The position numbers and the translations under genes are program-made. A stretch of DNA of 42,967 nt from Gammaproteobacteria bacterium (GTDB lineage: Bacteria > Pseudomonadota > Gammaproteobacteria > Steroidobacterales > SZUA-146), in assembly GCA_013002925.1 (NCBI GenBank), contig JABDLQ010000274.1:1-42967 (forward strand), written 5' to 3'. The first letter of the stretch is position 1; every line of letters begins with the position of its first letter. Of the stretch, positions 22,995 to 32,179 are shown one piece after another. A model generated the notes under the pieces. It saw only the letters and a program-made list of their open reading frames with translations, did not search any database and was not told where the DNA came from.

Positions 22995-24695
22995 GTGTTT
23001 GACAGGCAACCGGTAACGACAAAATCAACGCCGCGACAGTTTGCTGGTAGTACCTGCCGCAAGGTGCTGTTGCTGACCGTGCTGGTGACATTGGCTGCCT
23101 GCGGTGGAAGCGGTGGCGGCGATGCAACCCCAACACCGGTTACGGACCCTGGCGCAGCGGGCGATACCCTCATTACAGGGAAGGCGACCTATGACCTGGT
23201 GCCGCAGGTCAATTTCGATAACAGTCTGAACTACAATTCAATCAGGGTGCAGCCGATACGCGGCGCTACCGTTGAACTCTTGAACTCGGCAGGCAGCCTG
23301 CTCGAGCGTGCGACCACTTCGGCATCCGGCGATTATCAGTTTACTGTTGCCGATGGCGCGAACGTGCGTCTCCGGGTCCGTGCCGAGCTGCTTGCGGCCG
23401 GGTCACCCGCCTGGGATGTAAAAGTCATCAACAACACGAATAATGGCTCGTTGTATGCGATCGAGGGGGGCGAGTTTACAGCCGCCGGTGCCGCTGTCAC
23501 GCATGACATCCACGCCCCTTCAGGCTGGACCGGCAGCGGTTATGGCCAGACCCGGGCCGCGGCCCCGTTTGCCGTGCTGGATGTGATTTACACCGGGATG
23601 CAAAAAGTTCTGATGGCATCACCTGGGGTGGTGTTTCCTCCTCTTAGCATTAACTGGAGCCCGGACAATCGGCCGACTCAGGGCGATGAAGCGCGCGGTG
23701 AGATTGGCACCAGTTTTTATCGAAATGTCGGTGACGACAGCCATATATTTTTGCTCGGCAAAGAGAATGTCGATACTGACGAGTACGATCGTCATATCGT
23801 AGCTCACGAATGGACACATTATCTCGAGAATCGGTTGGGGCGTTCAGACAGTCTCGGTGGTGGGCATAGCAGTGGTGATCGCCTGGATCCGAGGGTTGCT
23901 TTTGGGGAGGGCCTTGGGTACGCCTTTGCCGGTGCTATTTTGGACAATCCCAACACTATCGATACCCTGGGCCCTGGTCAGGAGCAAGGTAGCAATATCA
24001 ATGTTGAAGACAACAGCATTCTGAATCCCGGGTGGTATAACGAGGGCTCGGTACAGGCAGCGATCTACGATTTTTATGATTCAGCCGTTGACGGGCCTGA
24101 TACTGTTGAACTGGGGTTCGTGCCCCTGTTTGACGTGCTGACTGGCCAATTCGCTGACGGAGTCGCGCTGACAACCATCCATGCCTATGCGACGGCGTTA
24201 AAACTCGCCAATCCCGCAGCTGCTGTTGCAATCGACGCAATTATTGAAAATCAGCATATCGCATCGGAAAATACCGATGCCTTTGCGCGCAACGAGACTA
24301 ACGATGCAGACAATGCCAATGACGTCTTGCCGATCTACACCGCGCTACCGCTGGATGGGCGGACGGTCAATCTTTGCAGCATTGGCGGAAATTTACCGCC
24401 CGCTTCATTTGGAACCTACAACAAACTCAGTAACCGCCGTTTTTTGCACTTTGAAACAATGGCGCCGGGCACGGTATCAATTACTGCGACCGGACCAAAT
24501 GGCTCCGATCCGGATCTGATACTGCATCGGGCAGGAATACTGCAGGTGGCCGAATCAGTGTCGGCAACCGAGACTTTGTCAACAGTGCTGGAAGCGGGCC
24601 GGTATGTCATCGAGATTTATGAATACAGCAACGTGACGGACAACCCGCGGGGTCGAACCTGCTTTGGCATCAGCGCAACCGTCAATCAGGAGTAA
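22995..24695 (+). CDS. Lipoprotein, putative zinc metalloprotease (HEWTH)
   Basis: I choose the GTG at 22995 because AGGAG lies eight bases before it; an ATG at 22965 is the alternative. About 566 residues. The N-terminal lipoprotein signal ends in lipobox 'LAAC', followed by 'GGSGGGD'. A carboxypeptidase-regulatory-like beta domain appears at about 45-150 ('RGATVELLNSAGSLLERATTSASGDYQF'). A metallopeptidase-like core follows with 'HIVAHEWTHYLENRLG' (His271-Glu-x2-His275) and a downstream 'AFGEGLGYAFAG' whose Glu305 could be the third ligand, as in gluzincins. The C-terminal beta domain resembles a pre-peptidase C-terminal domain ('DPDLILHRAG', 'AGRYVIEIYEYSN'). It probably acts at the cell surface or in the periplasm. 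I do not recognise a named family. It forms an operon with the next gene. Confidence 0.7.
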   Translation: MFDRQPVTTKSTPRQFAGSTCRKVLLLTVLVTLAACGGSGGGDATPTPVTDPGAAGDTLITGKATYDLVPQVNFDNSLNYNSIRVQPIRGATVELLNSAGSLLERATTSASGDYQFTVADGANVRLRVRAELLAAGSPAWDVKVINNTNNGSLYAIEGGEFTAAGAAVTHDIHAPSGWTGSGYGQTRAAAPFAVLDVIYTGMQKVLMASPGVVFPPLSINWSPDNRPTQGDEARGEIGTSFYRNVGDDSHIFLLGKENVDTDEYDRHIVAHEWTHYLENRLGRSDSLGGGHSSGDRLDPRVAFGEGLGYAFAGAILDNPNTIDTLGPGQEQGSNINVEDNSILNPGWYNEGSVQAAIYDFYDSAVDGPDTVELGFVPLFDVLTGQFADGVALTTIHAYATALKLANPAAAVAIDAIIENQHIASENTDAFARNETNDADNANDVLPIYTALPLDGRTVNLCSIGGNLPPASFGTYNKLSNRRFLHFETMAPGTVSITATGPNGSDPDLILHRAGILQVAESVSATETLSTVLEAGRYVIEIYEYSNVTDNPRGRTCFGISATVNQE

Positions 24696-24697
24696 CT

Positions 24698-25312
24698 ATG
24701 AACAGGCAAACCCGCTGGCAACCTCTGTGCCGAACCGCTGTCGCTGTGCTGTTGATAGGCGTCTCTACAGTATGGGTGGCAGCCGACGTCGACGGGCTAT
24801 CAGAAAATAGCGCAAAACGCCCATGTTCTGATGCAGCAGCGACCAAACTAACGTCCCCTGTCCGCAGTCCCGGCAAGGCGTCTATCCCCGTCAAATTTGT
24901 CAATCCCGGACGCTTCAAAGCCAATCTGGGCGAGCAGGTCGTCGTTTCCCTGACCCTGTTGGCCACTGAGAAAATTGCACAGCTTCAGGTGCAGGCAACG
25001 ACAGAGAATGCGCGGATCGTCGTGGGCTCTGTCAGCGATACAAGTTTTTACAATATTCCAGCTGGCGAGCAGGTGACACTGGACTACACGGTGCAACCAC
25101 AAACAGACGGGCTGAGCTACGTCAATGTCTTCCTCTCGACACATTCCGGTCAGGGCAAGCGCATGGCCAGTTATTCGATTCCTGTCGAAGTCGGCGATAT
25201 TCGCGGCGCCGTCGCCACCAAGAGCGTACCGGACCTGGTTGTCGCTGAAGACGGCGTTGTACTCGAGATTATGCGGGCACGCGATACAAGCCCCACACCA
25301 CCACGCCCCTGA
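24698..25312 (+). CDS. Exported hypothetical protein, partner of the metalloprotease gene
   Basis: This 204-residue protein has an N-terminal signal peptide ('TAVAVLLIGVSTVWVAA'). The mature part is predicted to be a single beta-sandwich: 'GEQVVVSLTLLATEKIAQLQVQATTEN' and 'GEQVTLDYTVQPQTDGLSYVNVFLSTHSG' look like strands of an immunoglobulin-like or NEW3-like domain. The start lies two bases after the metalloprotease stop, with AGGAG across the junction, so the pair is translationally linked. No catalytic motif is visible. It may be a chaperone, inhibitor or substrate of the metalloprotease; that is a guess from position only. Confidence 0.65.
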   Translation: MNRQTRWQPLCRTAVAVLLIGVSTVWVAADVDGLSENSAKRPCSDAAATKLTSPVRSPGKASIPVKFVNPGRFKANLGEQVVVSLTLLATEKIAQLQVQATTENARIVVGSVSDTSFYNIPAGEQVTLDYTVQPQTDGLSYVNVFLSTHSGQGKRMASYSIPVEVGDIRGAVATKSVPDLVVAEDGVVLEIMRARDTSPTPPRP

Positions 25313-25424
25313 TAGAGTCAAAGTCCGTAGGCGGTGGCAAAGAAGGGTTGGCGTCTCGCCGATCTGACGGCAACCCGCGCTGGCGGGAATGATCCAACAC
25401 CCTGCTCAGGCCAATAAAAAATAA

Positions 25425-25454
25425 TCATGCTGCGATCCGCATAAACTGTATAAT
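25425..25454 (+). promoter_or_regulatory. Candidate sigma-70 promoter of typA
   Basis: A perfect TATAAT lies at 25449-25454, 28 bases ahead of the typA ATG. The -35 region is weak, but an A/T-rich stretch lies just upstream (25412-25425). Confidence 0.5.
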
Positions 25455-25481
25455 CCGCGGCTTTTAGCCTTGTGAAGAGTC

Positions 25482-27308
25482 ATGTTCGAAGGAATACGCA
25501 ATATCGCGATCATCGCGCACGTTGATCACGGCAAAACCACGCTTGTTGATCAGTTGCTCAAGTGTTCGGGGATGCTGGCTGCACGGGTGGATGTGCCCAG
25601 CCGCGCGCTGGACTCCAGCGACCTGGAAAAAGAGCGCGGGATTACCATTCTCTCCAAGAATACCGCTATCCGGTGGCAAAATTTTCGAATTAACATCGTG
25701 GACACACCGGGCCACGCAGATTTTGGAGGCGAAGTTGAGCGCGTACTGAGTATGGTCGACTCGGTGCTACTGGTTGTCGATGCGGTCGACGGCCCGATGC
25801 CGCAGACGCGGTTTGTCACGATGAAGGCTTTCAGCCATGGCTTGAATCCGATTGTTATTGTAAACAAGGTAGATCGCCCTGGAAGCCGGCCAGACTGGGT
25901 GGTAGAGCAAATATTTGATTTGTTTGATCGTTTGGGCGCTCACGACGAACAACTTGATTTTCCGGTTGTCTATACCTCAGCTCTGCAGGGTACATCGGGG
26001 GTCACCGCAACCGGGCAGGAGGCCGGCATGGATGCTGTGTTTGAAGCCATTACCGAGCATTGCCCGCCACCAGGCGTTAATGAGGATGGTCCGTTTCAGA
26101 TGCAGATCAGTTCGCTGGACTATTCCAGCTATGTGGGTGCAATTGCAATTGGTCGGATTTTTCGTGGCACCGTGCGGCGCAACGATACGGTTGCCGTGGT
26201 CGGCATTGACGGCTCGACGCGGCGTGAAAAAATTTCCCAGATTCTGGGCTTTGAAGGACTCGAACGCGTAGAAATTCAGTCTGCAGCGGCTGGCGACATC
26301 GTGGCGCTGGCTGGCATCGAACGGCCGCGCATATCCGATACCTTGTGCCACCCGGATGCAGCAGAGGCACTGCCTGGTCTAACGGTCGATGAACCGACCA
26401 TCAGCATGGTCTTCGAAACGAACAGCTCACCGTTTGCAGGACTGGAGGGCAAGTTTGTCACCAGCCGACAAATTCGCGAAAGACTGATGCGTGAAACGTT
26501 ACATAACGTCGCACTGCGCGTCGCGGACACCGATGATCCTGAAAAATTTCGTGTCAGCGGTCGCGGCGAACTGCACCTGTCAATTTTGCTGGAAACAATG
26601 CGGCGCGAAGGTTACGAGTTGGCAGTGTCCCGGCCGCGGGTGATCTTTCGCGAAATTGATGGGGTAAGACAGGAGCCGTATGAGCTATTGGCCGTTGATA
26701 TTGAAGAACGTGATCAGGGCGCAGTGATGGAGGCCCTGGGTGAGCGCGGCGGAAAACTGTCCAACATGACACCCGACGGGAATGGCAGAACCAGGCTCGA
26801 TTACAAGATTCCGTCCCGTGGGCTGATTGGGTTTCAAACGCATTTTCGCACGCTCACCAGCGGTAATGGCATGCTCTATCATGTTTTTGATGAATACCGT
26901 GAAGCGCTCAGTCAGCCGGTAGCTCAGCGCCAGGCAGGCGTGCTGATTTCCACGGCAAGAGGCAAGGCGCTGGCATACGCACTGTTTAATCTGCAGGAAC
27001 GCGGACGACTGTTCATTCGGCATGCTGACGAGGTGTACGAAGGGCAGATCGTTGGTCAACACAACCGCGACAATGATTTGCCGGTCAATCCGCTCAAAGG
27101 AAAGCAGCTGACCAACGTCCGTGCTTCAGGCCGTGACGAAAAAATTGTCCTGACCCCGGCGATTGAATTCTCTCTGGAGCAGGCACTCGAATTTATCGAT
27201 GACGATGAACTGGTAGAAATAACTCCGCAACACATTCGATTGCGCAAGCGCTTTTTGAAAGAACATGAGCGCAAGCGTGCCAGCAGGCAAAAAGCCGCTG
27301 ACGCTTAA
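25482..27308 (+). CDS. typA: Ribosome-associated GTPase TypA/BipA
   Basis: This 608-residue protein is full length for TypA/BipA. It has the GTPase motifs G1 'AHVDHGKTTL', G2 region 'ERGITI', G3 'DTPGHADFGGEVER' and G4 'NKVDRPGSR'. Domain II, the EF-G-like domains III and V ('RPRVIFREIDGVRQEPYE', 'SRGLIGFQTHF') and the TypA-specific C-terminal domain ('QHNRDNDLPVNPLKGKQLTNVRASGRDEK') follow. It binds ribosomes and assists 50S assembly and stress adaptation, especially in the cold. The start has GAAGAG upstream. It ends eight bases from a convergent lipoprotein gene. Confidence 0.97.
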   Translation: MFEGIRNIAIIAHVDHGKTTLVDQLLKCSGMLAARVDVPSRALDSSDLEKERGITILSKNTAIRWQNFRINIVDTPGHADFGGEVERVLSMVDSVLLVVDAVDGPMPQTRFVTMKAFSHGLNPIVIVNKVDRPGSRPDWVVEQIFDLFDRLGAHDEQLDFPVVYTSALQGTSGVTATGQEAGMDAVFEAITEHCPPPGVNEDGPFQMQISSLDYSSYVGAIAIGRIFRGTVRRNDTVAVVGIDGSTRREKISQILGFEGLERVEIQSAAAGDIVALAGIERPRISDTLCHPDAAEALPGLTVDEPTISMVFETNSSPFAGLEGKFVTSRQIRERLMRETLHNVALRVADTDDPEKFRVSGRGELHLSILLETMRREGYELAVSRPRVIFREIDGVRQEPYELLAVDIEERDQGAVMEALGERGGKLSNMTPDGNGRTRLDYKIPSRGLIGFQTHFRTLTSGNGMLYHVFDEYREALSQPVAQRQAGVLISTARGKALAYALFNLQERGRLFIRHADEVYEGQIVGQHNRDNDLPVNPLKGKQLTNVRASGRDEKIVLTPAIEFSLEQALEFIDDDELVEITPQHIRLRKRFLKEHERKRASRQKAADA

Positions 27309-27316
27309 ACTCGTTC

Positions 27317-27913
27317 CTAGTTGCTGGTTCGCCGAGTATCGTCAGGGGCGCGGGGGCGCTGACGAGGGCTGTCCATGTGGCGATAATCGCGAACCCTTGA
27401 CGGTGGTGGTCGGGATACGGGTGCAGGCCTGGCAACCGGTGCAGCGCCACTGGTATTAGTACCTCTCGCTACGGGTGTTCTCGTATTCAAAATGGGTCGT
27501 CCCCGCGAAGAACCGCTGTAGCTATAGGGATAGCGCGCCGAATTGCCCGCAAAGTTGCCATTGATCTGGTAGACCGGGTTTCCCCAACGATCGTAATAAA
27601 GTGGCTCCCGCGATTGTGCTCTTGAGGCTGGCAAGTAACGGATATCGCCGACATAATAACGATTGTTACCGAGCGCTTCATGCGTGTTCATCGTGTACAC
27701 GCGATTGCCATCTGCATCGGTAATCCACTGTTTGCGAAAAATCGACAACGACCCCTGTGTTTGCGCGCTGGCGGAATAATAATCCGTTCCATCATCAACG
27801 AAACTGTCATCAATGGGCACAACGGCGGTCCGGGCAGCGCTGCTTGCGCAGCCGCCAAGAACGGGCAGCGAAACTGCCGTCAGCGCGGTTATCAGCAAAG
27901 CACAATGGCGCAA
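27317..27913 (-). CDS. Hypothetical lipoprotein
   Basis: This 198-residue protein starts with TTG, supported by GGAGA eight bases upstream. It has a signal peptide with lipobox 'LGGC' followed by 'ASSAA'. The middle part has 'WITDADGNRVYTMNTHEALGNNRYYVGDIRYL' and 'PLYYDRWGNPVYQING'. The last 70 residues are rich in Pro, Arg and Ser and look disordered. I know no family for it. It shares its upstream region with the PAS-GGDEF-EAL gene, so the CRP-type box between them could affect both. Confidence 0.65.
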   Translation of the reverse strand: MRHCALLITALTAVSLPVLGGCASSAARTAVVPIDDSFVDDGTDYYSASAQTQGSLSIFRKQWITDADGNRVYTMNTHEALGNNRYYVGDIRYLPASRAQSREPLYYDRWGNPVYQINGNFAGNSARYPYSYSGSSRGRPILNTRTPVARGTNTSGAAPVARPAPVSRPPPSRVRDYRHMDSPRQRPRAPDDTRRTSN

Positions 27914-28037
27914 AATTTTTTCTCCGTTCAGGCAGATAGAGCCAACAATAATTACGACATTATGCGGTACCGACAGTTCATTGTCCGGGGATTTTGAACT
28001 TTCGGAATATGTTAAATCGCAGCAGAGATTAACGACT

Positions 28038-28086
28038 TGTGACGTACGTCACACATTATACCGGATACTGGCGCTAGATTTGATTT
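28038..28086 (+). promoter_or_regulatory. CRP-type class II promoter of the PAS-GGDEF-EAL gene
   Basis: TGTGA-CGTACG-TCACA at 28038-28053 is a perfect 16-base palindrome and a perfect match to the CRP/Vfr/Clp consensus. TAGATT at 28075-28080 is a usable -10. It predicts a start near 28087 and puts the operator centre at -41.5. The GTG of the gene follows about 55 bases later. Confidence 0.65.
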
Positions 28087-28141
28087 CGGGATTGGGACAA
28101 TTTTCCCAATCTATCAAAGCATTTCTATTGGCGGTGGTAAT

Positions 28142-29905
28142 GTGTCACATGTAAAAATTAAGAAAAACAAAAGCTTAGCGAAAAGTCATTTGCCACGTCG
28201 GGGTTCCAGAGCGGCTCTGCAGGCGATCAGCGACGGTGTTGTTGTCACTAATGAGCATGGGATGGTCGAATTCCTGAATCCCGCGGCTGAGTTGTTGTCG
28301 GGTTGGCGGACCCAGGATGCTGCCAATCTTCCGGTGGATAAAGTCGTTCATCTGTGTGACGAGAATTCCGGCCAACCCATGGAAGACACCGGCGTCTGGA
28401 AACGTCCTGACATCGCCTGTAACAAGGTCGGGCGTTGCACGTTACAGTCGCGTTCCGGTACTCAGCATCTGATCGACGCCAATGTCTCGCCAGTACTGGA
28501 CGCCGATGGCACCGTAACAGGAACGGTTCTGGTACTGCGGGATTTGAGTCAGGAAACCGGCTTGCTCGAACGACTCGATTACCAGGCAACGCATGATTCG
28601 CGTACCGGGTTGTTAAATCGTTCTGCCTTCGAACAGGCGGTTCGTGAATTGCATATGGACCCTGCCTCAGCGGGTGCAAGAAACGCAATCATTTACATAG
28701 ACGTGGATCAGTTCAAAATAATCAACGACACTTGTGGGCATGTCGCCGGCGATCATTTTCTTGAAGCGTTGTCCGAAAAATTGCAGAGCCGTGTCCGCGA
28801 AAGCGATGTGCTGGCGCGTCTGGGCGGTGACGAGTTTGGCGTGTTGTTGCGTGGCTGTACACGCCGCCATGCGCAAGCCCTGGCGGAACAGATTTGTCAC
28901 CTTGTTGAAGATATGCGTTTTGCCTGGGGTGGTCGCCTGCACCGTCACACGGCCAGCGTGGGAGTGACGGCCATCAGTGAAGATGCCAACGTAGCTTCAG
29001 TTTTGAGTGCCGCAGAAATTGCCTGTTTTACCGCAAAAGATCAGGGTCGAAACAGGGTGCACGTCTATCACAATGAAAATGTGCCTAGTCGGCATGTTGA
29101 AATGCAATGGGTGGCACGCATTTCGAGAGCGCTGGACGAAAACCGGCTCACCGCATTTCATCAACCCATCGTACCACTGGGCGATGACCATTCCCGGGAC
29201 GAGCGGCCGCACTACGAGCTATTGGTGCGCATGACTGATCGGTTCGGGCAAATCATACTGCCAAAATATTTTATTTCTGCAGCCGAACGGTACAACCTGA
29301 TGCCCAGTATCGATCGTTGGATGGTGACCGAAGTATTGTCGCGCCTGGTCTGGAGAAAAGATCTGGGACCCGGCTTCAAACCGTATACGCTGTCCATCAA
29401 TCTGTCGGGTACTTCGCTCAGTGACACCAGCTTTATGAACTTTCTCGAACGCGAGCTGGAACGCTATCCTATCGAGCCGCGCACTTTGTGTTTTGAGATA
29501 ACTGAGACTGCAGCCATCTCCAATATTGCGGACGTTGCCAACGTAATGCGCCGCCTAAAGAGTCGGGGCTGCATGTTTTCGCTGGACGACTTTGGCAGTG
29601 GCTTATCGTCGTTCGCCTATCTCAAAGGCCTGCCAGTCGACCTGATAAAAATTGATGGTGATTTTATCGCCGATATTCTGAACTCGCCGGCCGATACCGC
29701 TTTTGTGGATGCCATCTGTCGGGTCGCAAAAGCCATGAATATACGCACGGTGGCTGAGCACGTTGATTCAACTGAACTTTTGGACGCTTTGAGCGAGCTT
29801 GGCGTTGATTATGCGCAGGGCTATCACATCGCCAAACCGCGTCGGGTACACAATCGGTCAAGTTTTGCGTTGCCGGGCTCGAAAACGCCACTCGAGGCCG
29901 TCTGA
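28142..29905 (+). CDS. PAS-GGDEF-EAL protein (c-di-GMP synthesis and breakdown)
   Basis: This 587-residue cytoplasmic protein starts with GTG. A PAS domain covers about 25-140 ('ISDGVVVTNEHGMVEFLNPAAELLSGW'). The GGDEF domain covers about 150-310, with an intact 'ARLGGDEFGVLLRG' and an inhibitory I-site 'RESD' five residues before GGDEF. The EAL domain follows, with 'YELLVRM' in place of EAL, 'NLSGTSLSD', 'FEITETAAI', 'LDDFGSGLSSFAYLKGLPVDLIKIDGDF' and 'QGYHIAKP'. Most catalytic residues of both domains are present, so it may make and degrade c-di-GMP, set by the signal its PAS domain reads. No transmembrane segment is visible. The gene follows a CRP-type promoter and could feed the riboswitch elsewhere in this window. 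Confidence 0.93.
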   Translation: MSHVKIKKNKSLAKSHLPRRGSRAALQAISDGVVVTNEHGMVEFLNPAAELLSGWRTQDAANLPVDKVVHLCDENSGQPMEDTGVWKRPDIACNKVGRCTLQSRSGTQHLIDANVSPVLDADGTVTGTVLVLRDLSQETGLLERLDYQATHDSRTGLLNRSAFEQAVRELHMDPASAGARNAIIYIDVDQFKIINDTCGHVAGDHFLEALSEKLQSRVRESDVLARLGGDEFGVLLRGCTRRHAQALAEQICHLVEDMRFAWGGRLHRHTASVGVTAISEDANVASVLSAAEIACFTAKDQGRNRVHVYHNENVPSRHVEMQWVARISRALDENRLTAFHQPIVPLGDDHSRDERPHYELLVRMTDRFGQIILPKYFISAAERYNLMPSIDRWMVTEVLSRLVWRKDLGPGFKPYTLSINLSGTSLSDTSFMNFLERELERYPIEPRTLCFEITETAAISNIADVANVMRRLKSRGCMFSLDDFGSGLSSFAYLKGLPVDLIKIDGDFIADILNSPADTAFVDAICRVAKAMNIRTVAEHVDSTELLDALSELGVDYAQGYHIAKPRRVHNRSSFALPGSKTPLEAV

Positions 29906-30168
29906 TTTACGGTATCCTGCGACAGGCCCAAACGGACTAGGCGTTCGCGGTATCAGGCCGCATTCCCGCCATCTGTTTATCTTCACCGGCCGCCAGCACC
30001 CGGGACTCCGGCCGGCGCAATCCGGACCGCTGCCGGCTATACAGCATGGTACTCGACCCGGAGACTCCTGTGTTAATATACGCCCATAAACCGGTGCAGG
30101 GGCGGCCGTGTCCTGACGCGGGTCATCACACTACGGTAAAGCAAAAACTCGAAACTATCCGGGGAAAT

Positions 30169-30984
30169 ATGGAACAAGCCATCTGGACATCCAATAGCGC
30201 GTTGTTTGACGAACATGATCCGCCGCCGTTTACGATCATGAACCCGGATTCCGATTTGCCGTTATTACTGGTGGCGGACCACGCCAGCAATCGTATTCCC
30301 GCGCGTCTTGGTGATCTGGGTCTCGATCAGGATACTCTGCTACGACACATTGCCTATGACCGGGGCACTGAAGCGCTCACGATGCAAATTGCGGAGCGTG
30401 TCGGCTGTCGAGCCGTTCTGTGTAACTACTCGCGACTGGTGGTGGATTGTAACCGGCATCTGCACGATGGCACGGCGATTCTTGAAGTCAGTGATTTAAC
30501 CCGAATTCCGGGCAACGAAAATCTGTCGGATGCGCAACGCGAAGCGCGTATTGCCGGAATCTATGCGGCCTATCATCAGGCGATCGAGCAGACGCTGAAT
30601 CAATTGCAACAAATAGTAGCGGCGCCTGCATTGCTGGCGGTTCATTCATTTACACCGCGATTAAAAATGGGCGATGCCCGCCCATGGCACGTGGGCGTGC
30701 TGTGGGACAAGGATGAACGTATTGCAACGCGGTTGCTGGCGCATCTGCGCCAGAATCCGGATTTGCATGTCGGAGATAATCAACCCTATTCCGGCAAGCA
30801 TCCGGCTGACTATACGATAGATACCCATGGAGAAGCCCGTGGCTTGCCCTGTGCATCCATTGAGATACGAAAAGATCTGCTGGCCGATGAGGGTATGGTA
30901 GATCAGTGGGCACAGCGGCTGATCGGTTTTGCGCAATCCTTGATTACGGAACCCGAAATATTTGCCGAAATCAGGTCCGAATGA
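30169..30984 (+). CDS. N-formylglutamate amidohydrolase family protein
   Basis: I choose the ATG at 30169 (271 residues), which has GGGGA just upstream. The ORF-track start at 30046 adds 41 residues without family character. Family motifs are 'LLVADHASNRIPARLGDLGL', 'HIAYDRGTEALTMQIAERVG', 'LCNYSRLVVDCNR' and 'HSFTPRL'. Members cut N-formylglutamate to glutamate and formate in histidine breakdown, though many homologues have other or unknown substrates. No hut genes are nearby. It lies 29 bases ahead of the carboxylate-amine ligase gene. The two are probably co-transcribed, which suggests related chemistry on glutamyl compounds. Confidence 0.85.
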   Translation: MEQAIWTSNSALFDEHDPPPFTIMNPDSDLPLLLVADHASNRIPARLGDLGLDQDTLLRHIAYDRGTEALTMQIAERVGCRAVLCNYSRLVVDCNRHLHDGTAILEVSDLTRIPGNENLSDAQREARIAGIYAAYHQAIEQTLNQLQQIVAAPALLAVHSFTPRLKMGDARPWHVGVLWDKDERIATRLLAHLRQNPDLHVGDNQPYSGKHPADYTIDTHGEARGLPCASIEIRKDLLADEGMVDQWAQRLIGFAQSLITEPEIFAEIRSE

Positions 30985-31013
30985 TTTTTTAAAAAGTAAC
31001 TAAAGGGGCGCCC

Positions 31014-32156
31014 ATGATTAACACTCCGCCATTTACCATTGGCATAGAAGAAGAGTACTTACTCGTCGATAAAGCGACCCGGGATCTTGCCACGGATCCA
31101 CCTGAACAAATGCGCAACGAATGTCAGGAAGCCTGTCCAGGCCAAATCACACCCGAATTTTTGCGTGCGCAGATCGAAATTGGCACCAGGGTCTGCAAAA
31201 ACATCGGTGAAGCACGTGAAGAACTGACTAATTTGCGTGGTTGCGTTGTCGACATTGCTGATCAATACGGGCTGGCACCGATCGCGGCTTCAACACACCC
31301 GTTTGCACACTGGCAGGCGCAAAAACAGACTGACAACCCTCGTTATGATGATCTCAATCGTGATATGCAGGCCTCCGCACGGCGCTTGCTGATTTGCGGC
31401 ATGCATGTCCACGTGGGTCTGGATGACGATGAGTTGCGTGTGGACCTCATGAATCAGTTCACTTATTTTTTGCCGCATTTGCTGGCACTAAGCTGCTCTT
31501 CGCCGTTCTGGGAAGGGGATGATACCGGGCTGCAGTCCTACCGTTTGACAGTGTTTGATGGCATGCCGCGCACTCGTCTGCCGGAGACGTTTTCAAGCTA
31601 TAGTGAGTATCAGCGGCACATCGATATCCTGATCAGTTCAGGCATTATCCAGGACGCAACAAAAATATGGTGGGATGTGCGCCCCAGCGCGCGCTATCCG
31701 ACGCTGGAAATGCGGGTTACGGATGTATGCACTCGTGTCGATGATGCCCTGTGCGTGGCGGCATTGACAGTTTCCATTATGAGCATGTTGTATCGCCTGC
31801 GCTGCGAAAACAAGCGCTGGCGCCAGTATGCACATATGCTGATTCAGGAAAACCGCTGGCGTGCATTGCGTTACGGCGTCGAAAATGGCCTGGTTGACTT
31901 TGGGTGTGGCAAAGTTATTTCTTTTACGGATTTATTCGCTGAAATACTGGAGCTGGTCAGCGAGGACGCGCGCCGATTGGGTTGCCTCAAAGAAGTGATG
32001 CATGCCGTCAAGATCATTCAGATGGGCAATAGTGCAAGGCTGCAACGGCAAGTTTACTATGCGGCGTTAGACAACGGAAAGTCAAAGGAAGATGCGTTGC
32101 GTGACGTTGTTGATTTTTTGGTGGCTGAAACCCGTCGCAAGCCGTCCTCTGAATAG
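31014..32156 (+). CDS. Carboxylate-amine ligase, YbdK / glutamate-cysteine ligase 2 family
   Basis: This 380-residue protein has the family opening 'FTIGIEEEYLLVD' with metal-binding Glu residues, 'EFLRAQIEIGTRVC', 'CGMHVHVGLDDDELRVDLMNQ', and 'WWDVRPSARYPTLEMRVTDVCTRVDDAL'. The fold joins a carboxylate (often gamma-glutamyl) to an amine with ATP. Members can show weak glutamate-cysteine ligase activity, but the physiological product is generally unknown. AAAGGGG precedes the ATG. It follows the N-formylglutamate amidohydrolase-like gene and precedes dusA by 23 bases, so the three may share a transcript. Confidence 0.9.
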   Translation: MINTPPFTIGIEEEYLLVDKATRDLATDPPEQMRNECQEACPGQITPEFLRAQIEIGTRVCKNIGEAREELTNLRGCVVDIADQYGLAPIAASTHPFAHWQAQKQTDNPRYDDLNRDMQASARRLLICGMHVHVGLDDDELRVDLMNQFTYFLPHLLALSCSSPFWEGDDTGLQSYRLTVFDGMPRTRLPETFSSYSEYQRHIDILISSGIIQDATKIWWDVRPSARYPTLEMRVTDVCTRVDDALCVAALTVSIMSMLYRLRCENKRWRQYAHMLIQENRWRALRYGVENGLVDFGCGKVISFTDLFAEILELVSEDARRLGCLKEVMHAVKIIQMGNSARLQRQVYYAALDNGKSKEDALRDVVDFLVAETRRKPSSE

Positions 32157-32179
32157 ATGTGAGCCTGGTGCGGTGACAG

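Noticed and set aside
25312-25400. Terminator after the exported partner gene
   Set aside because: Imperfect GC hairpins are present (for example CCCGC-GCTG-GCGGG) but no T tract follows, so I do not call it.
30046-30168. N-terminal extension of the N-formylglutamate amidohydrolase gene
   Set aside because: The extension has no family character, and the ATG at 30169 has a GGGGA ribosome site.
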